From NCBI GenBank assembly GCA_030248065.1, contig JASAMV010003121.1, forward strand, positions 1-64,000: a stretch of 64,000 bases of DNA, written 5' to 3'. This document shows, in pieces, positions 46,901 to 57,639 of the stretch. Under the pieces are notes generated by a model. The model did no database searches. It was not told the origin of the DNA and was given only the letters and a program-made list of their open reading frames with translations. A program made the position numbers and the translations under genes. The first letter of the stretch is position 1. Every line of letters starts with the position of its first letter. This DNA comes from Rhynchonema sp. JSB1_4. Its lineage: Eukaryota; Nematoda; Chromadorea; Monhysterida; Xyalidae.

Positions 46901-49067
46901 AAAGTGAAAATCCTGAGATTTGTGCTCCTTCTTCCTTCTTCTCTACGAAATGGTGTCCCCATTTAGGGGCCGCTGTGACGAAAGGGGACCTTGGCCCCTG
47001 TCAATCCGTTAGTGGAACACACACTCACCACGACTGTGTGTGATGTCCTTGGATTGAAACAGTGTCCAGCGAAACTGCGAACAACTTGTCGGACGCGCCG
47101 TAGTCGACTAAAAAATGGTATCGTCAAGATCTTTCTCTCAACATCATAAAAAAATGTCTTGATCATAAGATACCATGAAACTCGGCCAGTTCTTCTTCGG
47201 TCAAGCTTTTGCCAGCAAAATATTCATTCCCGGTTGCTTGTGATTTACCTGAATTGCAGGTGGTAATGGTTACCAATTTCAAATTACAATTAAACTAAAA
47301 ATTAAGCGAAAACTGACATACCGAAGTGCTCCTGTGCCAGCAAGAACGTTTGGTACGAACTCAACAGTTGACAGACTTGCGCTTCTTCGGTGCTGCCTAG
47401 GTGGTGCACAATGGCCATCGTTACGGGTTTGGCCAGGGGCGTGTACAAGCTGTATGAGAAGAATGTTGTGCATGTTTCCCCACCCCAGACAAAGCAGATC
47501 GTTAACATATTTTTGGAAAAAAGCGATTTTTTCAATTAAGCAATTTAACGCGCAATCAGTATTTGACCAACTCCAGTGCCTGAGTGCAGCCTGACGCCTG
47601 TGTCGCATCGGTCCGGATGTTTCTCAGTTGCTCTTCTAACACCTCGATACTGCCATAGTCCGAACTCCATCGTGGTTTTACGTGCTGTAAATATCTCGTC
47701 GGTTGACGTTTGGTTCAGTGTTGAGACGCAAATGGTTCCTTTCATAAGGCACTGACCTCCAACGCAGAATCAGTGGTGGCCTGCGCTTGACGTAACATTT
47801 CAGCTGCGAGAAGTATGTTCTTTCCTTCTCTGAGAACAAAACAACTCGCATATTATTGTCGGAAACTCGCGATCATGGATTCACGAACAAACAACATTTC
47901 ACATACTGACTCACAACTTAGCGATCACGTAATCGCACATATACTCTTGTTCGTGTTCGATACCATCGAGTAACTCCTTGATCTTCATTGTGTCCAGCAC
48001 CGTTTCGTACATTTGTTGCGCTTCGTCACTTGCCGATTTCACCTGCAGTACATCTATCCGAGTAATTGGATACAGGGCAGGAAAAAAATTTTTGAAACAA
48101 GTTTTTTTCAAAAACAATTTTAAAAAAACTTGTTTTTAAAAAGTTTCAGATTCGGGGAAATTTGACCAAATTTGCCAGAAAACGCGAAAAAATGCAGCTT
48201 TACTGGACAAGTCACTTGGGGGCATCTTAGGTACCAAATACATGAATCAAAAGTGATTTTGAGAAGAAAATTGTTCGACCGTTGAGAAAAATGGCAGAAA
48301 ATATCCTCCACGAAGGCCATTTTCAAACGTTTTAGAACATTTTGTTCCCCAAAAAATTTAAAAAAATTTATTTTTTTTGCCCAGTCATAGTTGGGCATAA
48401 TGGTACACGACACCGGTGACATTATTGCAGGTGTTACGTGCCATGATTGCAGGTGTTCCTTCTTGAAATCAGGTCTAGCTCAACCATCCCAACACATGTG
48501 GCAATCTTTGATTGTATTCGAACGTGGCAAAGAGCACTGTCTGAGTTACTGTATTTGATGCATCGGTGCATGAGACAAACTTCACGGTTGCGAACAAGTC
48601 TTACGCATGTCGTACTACATTTACCTGGTACAGCGCCAACACCGACAGACCAATGATTATTGTCAACGGAAGAAGGACAACGGTGAGCTGAAAAAGACGT
48701 GTGGTTGTTACTGTAAAGTGACACACGCGCCTGCGCAGTCAGGTAATGTGTGTAATATATACATAGATGCTCTCAGTCCGATCTGTCAGTGAAGCATGAA
48801 ACTCGACCATGATGAAGTCAAAGTTCAGGTTCCAACCATAATCAAAGCATTCATTACCTAAAACATTTCTGAAACATGAAATGTCACCTGCAAACTCAAT
48901 TCTTTGCACGACAGCTCAGAGGCCTCTCTCAATATTTGTGATTTGTTGCCACTGCTGGTGTTCGAACTGCTGGTCAACCAGGACACGGCCGTGGCGTTTG
49001 TCTGACGTCGTGACCACGCCGAACCGGACCGATGTTGTGAAACGCTGTCCTCGGGATCGATTGTCAT
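43986..49067 (-). CDS. NIT-domain receptor guanylyl cyclase, copy C
   Basis: Third paralogue, same layout: 48888-49067, 48625-48687, 47915-48042, 47757-47829, 47572-47684, 47322-47449, 47174-47248, 47029-47107, 46196-46361, 45986-46114, 45786-45873, 45514-45683, 45361-45429, 45123-45297, 44920-45015, 44737-44831, 43986-44153 (1995 nt, 664 aa). The only exon-length difference is 3 extra bases at the donor of 44920-45015, adding one residue after the NTSSRMMS motif. Architecture is as in copy A. Metal-site FSDVVGF and the Asp of TVND are kept, as is FCLFG. The guanine-selecting Glu, however, is Asp: codon GAT gives VDTVNDC, where A and B read VETVNDC. This could lower or alter nucleotide selectivity while charge is kept. 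Introns hold a Harbinger-like MITE (44259) and an AT-rich dispersed repeat (48073). Confidence 0.89.
44259..44637. mobile_element. Harbinger-like MITE, TTA target duplication
   Basis: Ends GGCCGCTCTCTGACAAAAGC and its inverse, flanked by TTA at 44256-44258 and 44638-44640. The interior is reiterated AAAGCAAAAAGC and its complement, a multi-step palindrome. It lies in the last intron of cyclase copy C. Confidence 0.8.
48073..48390. repeat. AT-rich dispersed repeat, hAT-MITE related
   Basis: Begins CAGGGCAGGAAAAAAA and ends in a T-run followed by TTGCCCAG. It shares AGTTTCAGATTCGGGGAAAT, CGCGAAAAAATGCAGC and ACAAGTCACTT with 24053-24658 (inverted), 35590 and 38900. No exact target duplication could be found. 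It lies in the intron between exons 2 and 3 of copy C. Confidence 0.55.
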
Positions 49068-49500
49068 ATTACGGGCTCCAAATATTCTTTTCACATCGCT
49101 CCGGACGAAAAGGGAGGGAGTCGACGTGTCTTCCCAAATCAGTGGACTGATCAAGGTGCACAACTAATAAGCCTGACGTCACTACTGGCTCACGCCCGGA
49201 TTGTCGAGTCGAGTCTTGCCGCTGGCAATTTTGACGATGACAGATACTTAGCGAAATTAGTTCTGGTGCTATCATGTGCCTGCCCTTGGTCCTCGACAAT
49301 GCCAATCCCGTTATCCGCCAACCAAATCGTAGCAATTTTGCTTAATTGTAAGCTGCAGCAGGTTGTTTTGCTGTTTTCGTGCTGTTGCTGCGGAAACAGA
49401 TTAAAACTGTGTTACGTTGTTTGGTGCAGTAATCCGGTGTTTCCGAGCCAGTTCCAAATCCAGTATAAATCTGCGACCTTTCCTGATATAAATCTCAAAA
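49068..49500 (-). promoter_or_regulatory. Conserved upstream block, copy C, with perfect CRE
   Basis: Aligns with the upstream blocks of A and B. It holds the palindromic CRE TGACGTCA (49174-49181), 107 bp before the ATG, the block GACGATGACAGATACTTAGC followed by GAAATTAGT (49233-49261), and GCTGTTGCTGCGGAAACAG (near 49381). Probable promoter and 5' UTR of copy C. Confidence 0.58.
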
Positions 49501-49820
49501 CACCAGCCGGCAACCCAAATGAATTTGCGAACGATTTGTGTGACAGTCTCTGTATCAATGCAGAACCCATTAGGACAAAAAAACGACATAACGCTGGCTA
49601 TGATGTGTTTGTCGCCTGCACACGTGTGACATGCACTGTGTGATGTCAGGTCCAGATGAATGACGTTGCTTATTTCAAAGCGATTATTTCCGAATGGGGC
49701 CGACGGCTCTTTTCGGATAGAGGCTGTGTATGGAAAACTCCGATAAAATACAGTTTCCACAAGATGAAACTTGTGCTTCAGTTTTGGCAAATGTAGTTGA
49801 AAATTTTAATTCCATGATGG

Positions 49821-50161
49821 TTGTTTGTGTTCTACCCTACCATATTTCTCTTTCTGGTACTAATCAATGTTGATGTGGCACCAACAAATTGCGGTGATGG
49901 CAAAAGCTACAATGTCGCGCCAAACATCGTAACCCAGCAGGAGTTCGTTTACTTCGTCACGGCAGAGATGACATATTGGGCAAACCGATCGTTGATAGCA
50001 ATATTTCCTGACACTTTCGACCTATCGTTCCTCAACAAGTTATCCTCAATTATGTTTGTTGGCGGCTGGACAGTCAGTACTAGACCCTGCTGCGAGAACC
50101 GCAACCCCTTGTACTGGATCTATGACTATCGAAGTGACCATGATAGCTCTGAACTTGAATG
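49821..50161 (+). CDS. Small open frame, possible secreted-protein exon
   Basis: An open stretch of 113 codons that ends at TGA. It begins with a hydrophobic run (FYPTIFLFLVLINVDVAP) like a signal peptide, followed by a polar region containing NCGDGKSYN, two aromatic-rich stretches and RPCCENRNPLYW. The frame has no ATG before the hydrophobic run (an in-frame TGA precedes it at 49815-49817), so it would need an upstream exon or a near-cognate start. Not recognised; could be an exon or a decayed gene. Confidence 0.3.
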
Positions 50162-50691
50162 AGCACTGAATCCGAAAGGCCCCACAAAACCGTGTACGGT
50201 ATTGACGGAAATAGAACCCCATTAATTGACGCCCGACCCCATTAATTGAACCTCCCGGGAGAATGACTACATTTCTTGTAGATCTAAACTTAGGGGGGGA
50301 ATCTTTCTGTGTTTTCACATAAAAACAAAAAAATTTTTGATTCCTTCAAGGCTAGAGTACGATGTTCCTCTGATTTTCAATAAAAATGCAGCTGATCCAA
50401 AGTAATTTTTGTTCCTGGTTGAGCCGATTCAATCGCTTCGATCTCGGTCGAGATATTTTTGGGTCCGATCACCGATCAACCTAATCGCGGTGGCGTTCTG
50501 ATCGCGCACATCTCGGCCACAAGTTGAAATTATAAAACGAGTACGTGTGTAGTAATGAGTACGTCCCGCCGATTGAATTGACAAACCCCCATAAATGGCA
50601 CTACCCCATAGATTAACCCCACCCAAACGGTATTATTATTCCTCCGCAACGTTATAAAACAGAAAAGTTCAAATTGTCCGGGACTCCGGGG
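50162..50691. other. Non-coding, remnants of TIR elements
   Basis: Includes a fragment of the family that starts CGGTATTGACGGAAATAGAA (about 50199) followed by CCCATTAATTGA repeats, related to the complete element at 56786-57639. No gene seen. Confidence 0.45.
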
Positions 50692-52083
50692 ACGAGCGAC
50701 TAGTTATACGGAAAATCCACCCGAATTCAAATTGCCGCCAAAACCAATACCAGAGAATAAAGGGAGGTTACGTGTCAATCTTCCCAGCTCGTGCGGCGTA
50801 ATGGATTCGGGACACGATCGTGTTCGGGACTTTCCAATGCGCACATGTGGGCCAGAGGTTAGGATCGGGTCGGGTTGGGCCGGCAACTGGCCCAACCTGG
50901 CCCAAATTGCCAAAATATCAAGTCAAAACCACGTTTTGCGGCAAAAATCTCCAAAAATTTGCGCTTCACGTTGCGTACCGTAAAAACCTTAATGCAAGGA
51001 GGGCTCTATTAATTCAATGACCCCATTTTGGCTTTGGGGGGCTGTATTATGGGGTTTCCCCAAAATGCTGGGTAAGTTACCCCGGCATCTCCCCCTCTTT
51101 TTCGCCGCAAGAACCGTCCAGTATTCAAATTCAAATTCAAATTCTGAAAATGCACATACCCAAAACATACCGATCGTTATATCATGCAACACCATGATGG
51201 GCAACGCATTTTTTGTATTTTCCAGAAAACTGGTCAACGGCTGCAAGGCCTACGATGACATGCGATGGGACAACTGTTTTCTTTTCTTTTTTCTTTAGAT
51301 AGTCCTGGAACAAACTGTTGCTCCATAATTGTGCCACATGATATTCCGATCCGATAATGATTATGATAGTCCGATGCGCTTGATCTCCATCGTTTCACAC
51401 CGAATTGTAAATAATCAAACCAAGAAGAAAATATTTCCTTTCAGCAACAACAATGTTCGCAACGACGGATTCCTTCTTGCCTCAGGCAAACATGACCATC
51501 AATTGTTGTCGGGTCGATTGTGATACCATTCGGTGCTCAATTTAATTGTGACATAATCTACCATGCTAAAGGAATAAACAGTTGTTTACGTTATGATTGC
51601 CAATTTCAATTTTATTGTGTGCCACATGCCTTACTCGTTTCTTTGTGTTTTTCGTTGTTTAAGATTGACTAATTATGTGGAAATCCACCCGTTTTGTGTG
51701 TGCTTAAGCATAGTCCCATACTCAAGCTTTAGGCTTCTACCTCAGGCTTAGGCTTGCGGTTAGGCTTGAGCTTAGGCACCAGCCTGAATCAAATAAAACA
51801 CACAGCCACGACGAAAAACGGCTGTATCTCTCGTGGACGCGTGCTCGGTCGGGTGGATTTCCGTATAATTAGTCGCTCGTCAATGATTACACACTACACA
51901 GGATTTGCAGTTTTCACTCAAAGCAGCTGTCGCGGCGACCACCGGGTCAAACTCGTGCAAGTTGAGCAGCAACATATGGTGACCTGAGCTGTGACATTCC
52001 AGGTGAAACTCCCTTTATTCTCTGGCATTGGTTTTGGCGGCAATTTGAATTCGGGTGGATTTTCCGTATAACTAGTCGCTCGT
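50692..52083. mobile_element. 1.4-kb TIR element, TSD CTCCGGGG
   Basis: The terminal inverted repeats are about 76 bp with one mismatch (start ACGAGCGACTAGTTATACGG; inner end AATAAAGGGAG). They are flanked by an exact 8-bp duplication CTCCGGGG (50684-50691 and 52084-52091). A shorter internal copy of the end (TCGGGTGGATTTCCGTATAA near 51853, and an inverse near 51680) suggests an older nested relative. No transposase was recognised; internal open frames are under 100 codons. Long TIRs with an 8-bp duplication fit Mutator-like or hAT elements. Confidence 0.88.
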
Positions 52084-52284
52084 CTCCGGGGACATTGGAT
52101 TTAGGGCTCGCGCCGGAATTTTTTTTGAAGGACGGGAAAAGTTGGGGAAAGTTCCCGTTTTCCCCAAGGATCCGGGAATTCTTGCGGGAAATGGAAGTTT
52201 GGAATTTTGAAGATAAATCTTGAATCTTGACGGGAAATGTCGCGGGAAATGGTTTTCAGAATTTTGAGTGATGGGACTTGGGAG

Positions 52285-52792
52285 CAGAGGTGGGAATGGG
52301 ATGCGACGTTCGGGCGGGGCCGGGCCGCGGTTGCGGGCCCGAACGGTCGGGCCGGGCCGGGCCGGGCCGGCTTTCCGGAATGTCGGGCCAAGCCGGGCCA
52401 GGGTAGCTGGCCCGAAAAGGCCCGACGTCATCGAATTTCAATAAAAAGTCGTGATTTTTTAGGCTAAATTTGCCAAATTTCTCGCGATTCTGCAAATTAA
52501 TAGCGACTTCCATGATTATCCGGTATTTCTAAACCAAAAAACAGTAATTTTTGCACCAAAAAATGCTTCAAAATATCATCAGAAAAAGTCGGGCCGAAAA
52601 ATTCGGGCCGGGCCGGGCCGGGCGGACTTTATTCCATGGCGGGCCGGGCCGGGCCGCACGTCCCGGCCCGACCTGTCGGGCCGGGCCGGGCCGGGCCGAC
52701 CTCCCGCCCCCCGCCCCCCGCCGCCGGGCCCCCCCGGACCTCGTCGGGCCGGGCCGGGCCGAGGTCTTAACCCGGCCCGATTCCCACCTCTG
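52285..52792. mobile_element. GC-rich hAT-like MITE, TSD CTTGGGAG
   Basis: Starts CAGAGGTGGGAAT, ends ATTCCCACCTCTG, flanked by an exact 8-bp duplication CTTGGGAG (52277-52284, 52793-52800). The subterminal regions are iterated GGGCC/GGCCC palindromes (GCCGGGCCGGGCC). This gives Pro/Arg/Gly-rich shadow open frames on both strands that are not genes. The core is AT-rich. Confidence 0.92.
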
Positions 52793-52800
52793 CTTGGGAG

Positions 52801-53980
52801 GGGGTAGGTCATTTTGGGGGGTTCGATTTATGGGGGGTCAATTATGCGGGGGGGGTCTTCCCCCGACCCGACGAAAAAATCATTGTTAACAATGCCCCAA
52901 AAATGGCTTGTTTTCGGTACTTTCTAACTTTAACAGCGGCAATTATGCTTAATCGCATTTATTCGTGTCTCACTGGGGGATTCTATTTTTGATTTCGAGC
53001 TATTTGGGTGGGGTTCAATCAATTAATGGGTGGGGGGTCAATCAGTGATGTAGTTGGTCCGAGCAAGAAAGCTAGCTCGGGGGGGGGTTGGGGGAGTCAC
53101 CCCTCCTAGCTTGCCAGTACCCTTCGACAGTGTAGTTGCTGGTCCGGTGGGGGAGATAGCGGACCCTCCTTTTTTTTCGGAGGGGGAGATAGTGGACCCC
53201 CGAGGGGGGGGAAGGGGGGGGGAGACCCAAATTCGGGAAAAAGTCACTTTTTGAGGTAGAAAATTTGACCTATTTTTGCCCCTTTTTGGAAAAAATTCTT
53301 CATAAAAAGGGTATTTTGGCGACTTTTGAGAACATTGACCTGAAAATCACACATTTTAGGTCTAAAAATGCCCATTTTAGGCCTAAAAATGACCATTTTA
53401 GGCAAAAATTGGGGGAGATAGTGTACCCGGGAGGGCAGTGCTGTGGCTACTTTTCCGGGGCGGGTAGGGTAGGTGGGTGTCAAAAATGCGGGGCGGGTAG
53501 GGGGGTAGTGTACCTGGGATCTTGGGGGGGAGGGAAATCCGGTTTGGGGGGGGGGGGGGGGGGGGAAGATTTTTGGGGCGGGTAGGTAACAACCACAAGT
53601 TTTTTCGCGTGCCTGTTTTTATGTACTAAAAAGTACATATATCGCGCGCAGCGCGAAATTTTTTTCGCACTTTTTAGGGTTTTCGGTCGAAATTTGGGCA
53701 TTTTTGACCAAAAAATGGGCATTTTGGGGGTAAAAATGGGGGGCGGGTAGGGGTACCGGGGCGGGGCGTGTATGGGGGGTGGGTTCCGGAGCGGGGCGGG
53801 TAGGGGGGTAGCGTACCAGGCCGGGGCGGGTAGGGTACCATTGGGGGGGGGGACCCCCCCCCCCCCCCCCCCCCCCGGCCGCAGGCGCTGCCAGAGGGGG
53901 AGATAGGGGGATAGGATAGTGTACCACCCGAGGGGGAGATAGCGTACCCGAGGGGGGACCCCCCTCCCCCCCAGGAACTA
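52801..53980. repeat. G-rich nested element debris
   Basis: Contains an inverted partial copy (about 52860-53000) of the interior of the element at 56786-57639, a truncated CAGTGATGTAGTTGG end at 53043, a CAGTGTAGTTGCTGG end at 53128, repeated TTTTAGGCCTAAAA palindromes, and long runs of G (at least 18 at about 53548). The CGGGTAGGG-type repeats account for the Pro-rich minus-strand open frames. Confidence 0.6.
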
Positions 53981-54429
53981 CTATGGGTGGGCACAATACC
54001 CAATACCAATACCACCCAATACCAATACCAATACCAGTGGTTGGTATTGGTAATTGGGTCTAATTCTGGTATTGGGTATTGGGTATTGGTATTGAAGCTG
54101 GCCTGGTATTGGTATTGGGTTTGCCCAGGTATTGGGTCAAAACCAATACCCAATACTAATCCAGAAAAACCCAATACCAAACCAATACCAAAACCCAATA
54201 CCTGACTCAAAACCCAATACCAAGCCAATACCAAACCCAATACCAACCCAATACTAGACCAAAAACCCAATACCAAACCAATACCCAATACCCAATACCA
54301 ATACCAACCCAATACTCAATACCAATACCAACCCAATACCAAACCCAATACCAGGCACTTCAGTAGTATTGATCTGGTATTGGGTATTATTGGTATTGGT
54401 ATTGGGTCTCACCCGGTATTGGTATTGGG

Positions 54430-55233
54430 CAGTGTAGTTCCTGGTCCGGAGGGGGAGATAGCGGACCCTCCGTTTTTTTCGGAGGGGGAGATAGTGTACC
54501 CCAGTGTTGTTGCTGGGGGGGGGGGGGGAGGGGGGGGCCCCCCCCATAAGGTACACTAACCGCCGCGACCAAGGTACACTAGTACACTAACCGCCGCGTC
54601 AGGTACACTAACCGCCTCAATTTTTGCCTAAAATAGGCAATTTTAGGCCTAAAATGGGCATTTTTAGGCCTAAAATGGGTGATTTTTAGGTCGATGTTGT
54701 CAAAAGTCGCCAAAATACCCATTTTATGGAGAATTTTTTCCAAAAAGGGTCAAAAATCGGTCAAATTTTCTACCTCAAAAAGTGACTTTTTCCTGAATTT
54801 GGGTCTTCCCCCCCCCCCCCTTCCCCCCCCCCCCCAGGGAGGTACACTAACCGCCGCACGGAAAAAAGGGGTAGGTACACTAACCGCCGCGCCGGACCAG
54901 GAACTACACTGGTGTACCCCCGAGGGGGGGAAGGGGGGGGGAAGACCCAAATTCGGGAAAAAGTCACTTTTTGAGGTAGAAAATTTGACCTATTTTTGCC
55001 CCTTTTTGGAAAAAATTCTTCATAAAAAGGGCATTTTGGCGACTTTTGAGAACATTGACCTAAAAATCACACATTTTTGGTACAAAAATGCCCATTTTAG
55101 GCCTAAAAATGCCTATTTTAGGCAAAAATTGGGGGAGATAGTGTACCCGGAGGGGGAGATAGGGGGATAGTGTACCACCCGAGGGGGAGATAGCGTACCC
55201 GAGGGGGGCCCTCCCCCCCCAGGAACTACACTG
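54430..55233. mobile_element. CAGTGTAG-family element, TSD GTATTGGG
   Basis: Starts CAGTGTAGTTCCTGGTCCGG and ends CCAGGAACTACACTG, flanked by an exact 8-bp duplication GTATTGGG (54422-54429, 55234-55241). An additional inverted end at 54897-54911 shows that it is composite. It carries long G/C runs, TTTTAGGCCTAAAA palindromes and repeated TACACTAACCGCC. Confidence 0.85.
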
Positions 55234-55284
55234 GTATTGGGTATTGGTATTGGGTCACCAATTTGGTATTGGTATTGGGTATTG

Positions 55285-55683
55285 CAGTGTAGTTCCTGGG
55301 GGGGGAGGGGGGGACCCCCCTCGGGTACGTCTGTTCCCCCTCCGAGGTACGCCTGCCCCACTGTTCCCCCTCCGGGTACGTCTGCTCCCCCAATTTTTTC
55401 CTAAAATGGGCAAATTTAGGCCTAAAATAGGCATTTTTAGGCCAAAAATAGGTAAACTTTTGGTGAAACCTCCAAAAAACGCCAAAATACCCTTTTTATA
55501 GGGGATTTTTCGCAAAAGAAGGCCAAAATAGTCCAATTTTTCGACCTCAAAAAATGACTTTTTTCCGTCCCGCCCCCAAATTGGGACTTCCCCCCCCCTT
55601 CCCCCCCAGGTAGGTACGTCTGTTCCCCCTCCGAAAATAGTGGAGGGTACGTCTGTTCCCCCTCCGGACCAGGAACTACACTG
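55285..55683. mobile_element. CAGTGTAG-family MITE, near-exact TSD
   Basis: Same ends as the 54430 element. Flanks are GGGTATTG (55277-55284) and GGCTATTG (55684-55691), 7 of 8 matching. Contains repeated GGTACGTCTGTTCCCCCTCC and AAAATAGGCATTTTTAGGCC. Confidence 0.78.
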
Positions 55684-56036
55684 GGCTATTGGGTATTGGT
55701 ACAGGGCCGGTATTGGTATTGGTATTGGGTGTCAAAAGTGGTATTGTGCCCAGGCCTAGGAACTACACTGTTTGGGGGTATTGGTCGAGAGGTCAAAACA
55801 GGGGTATAAAACATGGTCGAATCGAAATTATGCCAAAATACGCCCTAAAATTCGTGTTTTTGTACGTGTGAGCAAATTTGAGCGAATTTGACCATTTTGC
55901 GATACTGTACCTGAGCGCTTGGTGAGGAATCTAGCGATTTTAAATAGAATTCATGCAAAATATGATCATGCACGCAAAATTTTAACAATTTGCACGCGCG
56001 ACATAACTTTCAAGGAAAATTGTTGTGACCTCAAAC

Positions 56037-56418
56037 CAGTGATGTAGTTGGTCCGAGCAAGAAAGCTAGCTAGCTGGAGGGGTCCGGCACAAGAAAGCTA
56101 GCTAGCTAGCCGGGTACCCCGATTTGGGGGGTATTGGTCCAGAAGTCAAAAACAGCGGTATAAAATTTAGTCTGAATTATGCTAAAATAAGCCTTAAAAT
56201 GCGTATTTTTGTGCACGTGTGAGAAAATTTGAACGAATTTGACCATTCTGGCCCATAAAATGGTCATTTTGGCACTAAAATCAACACTTTTCTTACTTGA
56301 TGACCGGAGCAAGAAAGCTAGCTAGCCAGTTTGGGGGGGTATGGGTTTCGGAGCAAGAAAGCTACCTAGCAGTTGGGGGGGGTAATACCCCCCATACCCC
56401 CCCCCAACTACATCACTG
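56037..56418. mobile_element. CAGTGATGTAGTTGG-family MITE, TSD CCTCAAAC
   Basis: Starts CAGTGATGTAGTTGGTCCGA and ends CCAACTACATCACTG, flanked by an exact 8-bp duplication CCTCAAAC (56029-56036, 56419-56426). Subterminal GCAAGAAAGCTAGCTAGC repeats occur. The same motif also occurs near 53050 and, inverted, near 57915. Confidence 0.9.
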
Positions 56419-56785
56419 CCTCAAACGCGCGAAGCGCGTGATTTTTCCGCTTTCGACGTGTGTTGGAAAGAAATCCTAAGATTTAGGGACCACTGTTAGC
56501 TCCAGTGGTGTGGCTACCCAGGCCAGCATCAACCAACTGTATTAATACCACCAAAAAGCCTGCAACCTACCTACCTACCGTACCGGCCGAGTTAGGGGGC
56601 GGGGTCGTACCACTAGAGTGTCATCCCGGAACAAATTTTTTATGTCTAAATATTGAAAATGTACTCTAAAACGCTAATTTCGTGTGTAGCGCGCGATTTT
56701 TCGCCTGAGTGAAAGATACCGATTTTATAAAAAATTTGAGCCGAGAAATCGCACCCTACTGTACCAGCCGGGGGGCGGCGACCTA

Positions 56786-57639
56786 CCGTATTGTCGGAAA
56801 TAGAACCCCCCATTAATTGACCCCCCCCATTAATTGAACCCCCCCCCTAAATGGCTCGAAATCAAAAATAGAACCCCCCCCCCAGTAATTGACCCCCCCG
56901 GAATAGAGCCCCACCCCAACCATAACCGTACCACCGCATAGTGGTATGGGGGGGCGGTGTTGGTGTGTCAAACGTTGTTTAAGCTTGCGTACACAACAGA
57001 ATACAGCTTTTTAAGCATAATTGCCGCTGTTGAAGTTAGAAAATACCGAAAACAAGCCATTTTTATGGGCATTATTAACAATGATTTTTTTCGTCGGGGG
57101 GGGGGGGCCAAACAGTGTAGTTCCTGGTCCGGAGGGGGAACTGGCGGTACCCCATTTTTTCGGAGGGGGAACAGACGTACCCACCTGGGGGGAAGGGGGG
57201 GGGAGGGACCCGGAAGGGGGGGAGGACCCAAATTTGGAGAAAAGTCATTTTTTGAGGTCGAAAATTTGGCTTATTTTTTCCCCTTTTAGGAAAAAAATCT
57301 CAATAAAAAAGGTATTTTGGCGATTTTTGACGACATTGACCTAAAAATCACTCATTTTATGCCTAAAAATGCCTATTTTAGGCCAAAATTTGCCTATTTT
57401 AGGTAAAAATTGGGGGAGCAGACGTACCCGGAGGGGGAACAGTGGGGCAGGCGTCCCATGGAGGGGGAACAGACGTACCCGAGGGGGGACCCCCCTCCCC
57501 CCAGGAACTACACTGGGGCCAAATGAAAAATATAACCCCCCCCCCCCACCCCAATAATTGACCCCCCCCATAAATTGAACCCCCCAAAATGACCCCAGTG
57601 AAAAAATAGACCCCCCGGGTTCTATTTCCGACAATACGG
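56786..57639. mobile_element. TIR element CCGTATTGTCGGAAATAGAA, TA-flanked
   Basis: Termini CCGTATTGTCGGAAATAGAA and its inverse TTCTATTTCCGACAATACGG, flanked by TA on both sides (56784-56785, 57640-57641), as in Tc1/mariner-type insertions. Subterminal repeats are CCCATTAATTGA(C/A)CCCCCC. The interior at about 56960-57090 is also found inverted at about 52860-53000. It is interrupted by the 57113 element. Confidence 0.72.
57113..57515. mobile_element. CAGTGTAG-family MITE, TSD GGGCCAAA
   Basis: Starts CAGTGTAGTTCCTGGTCCGG, ends CCAGGAACTACACTG, flanked by an exact 8-bp duplication GGGCCAAA (57105-57112, 57516-57523). It is nested inside the 56786-57639 element, which dates it as the younger insertion. 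Confidence 0.92.

Larger units (their letters stand above)
53981..55757. mobile_element. GGTATT-rich hAT-like element, TSD AGGAACTA
   Basis: The left end has GGGTGGGCACAATACCC and the right end GTATTGTGCCCAGGCCT. It is flanked by an exact 8-bp duplication AGGAACTA (53973-53980, 55758-55765). The body is arrays of CCAATACC/GGTATTGG (53990-54425 and 55233-55283). The target was the end of a CAGTGTAG-family element, and this element was itself hit twice by that family (54430-55233, 55285-55683). Confidence 0.85.

Noticed and set aside
52551..52889. Arg/Gly/Pro-rich open frames on both strands
   Set aside because: Produced by GGGCC arrays of the hAT-like MITE at 52285-52792; frames exist on both strands equally.
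53674..54312. 212-codon minus-strand frame rich in VLGIG and Pro/Gly
   Set aside because: It is a translation of GGTATTGGG arrays and G-runs inside transposons, so it is a repeat artefact.
53600..55780. CRISPR-like or telomere-like arrays
   Set aside because: The repeats are continuous hexamer-type arrays with no unique spacers, and they sit within transposon ends flanked by 8-bp duplications.
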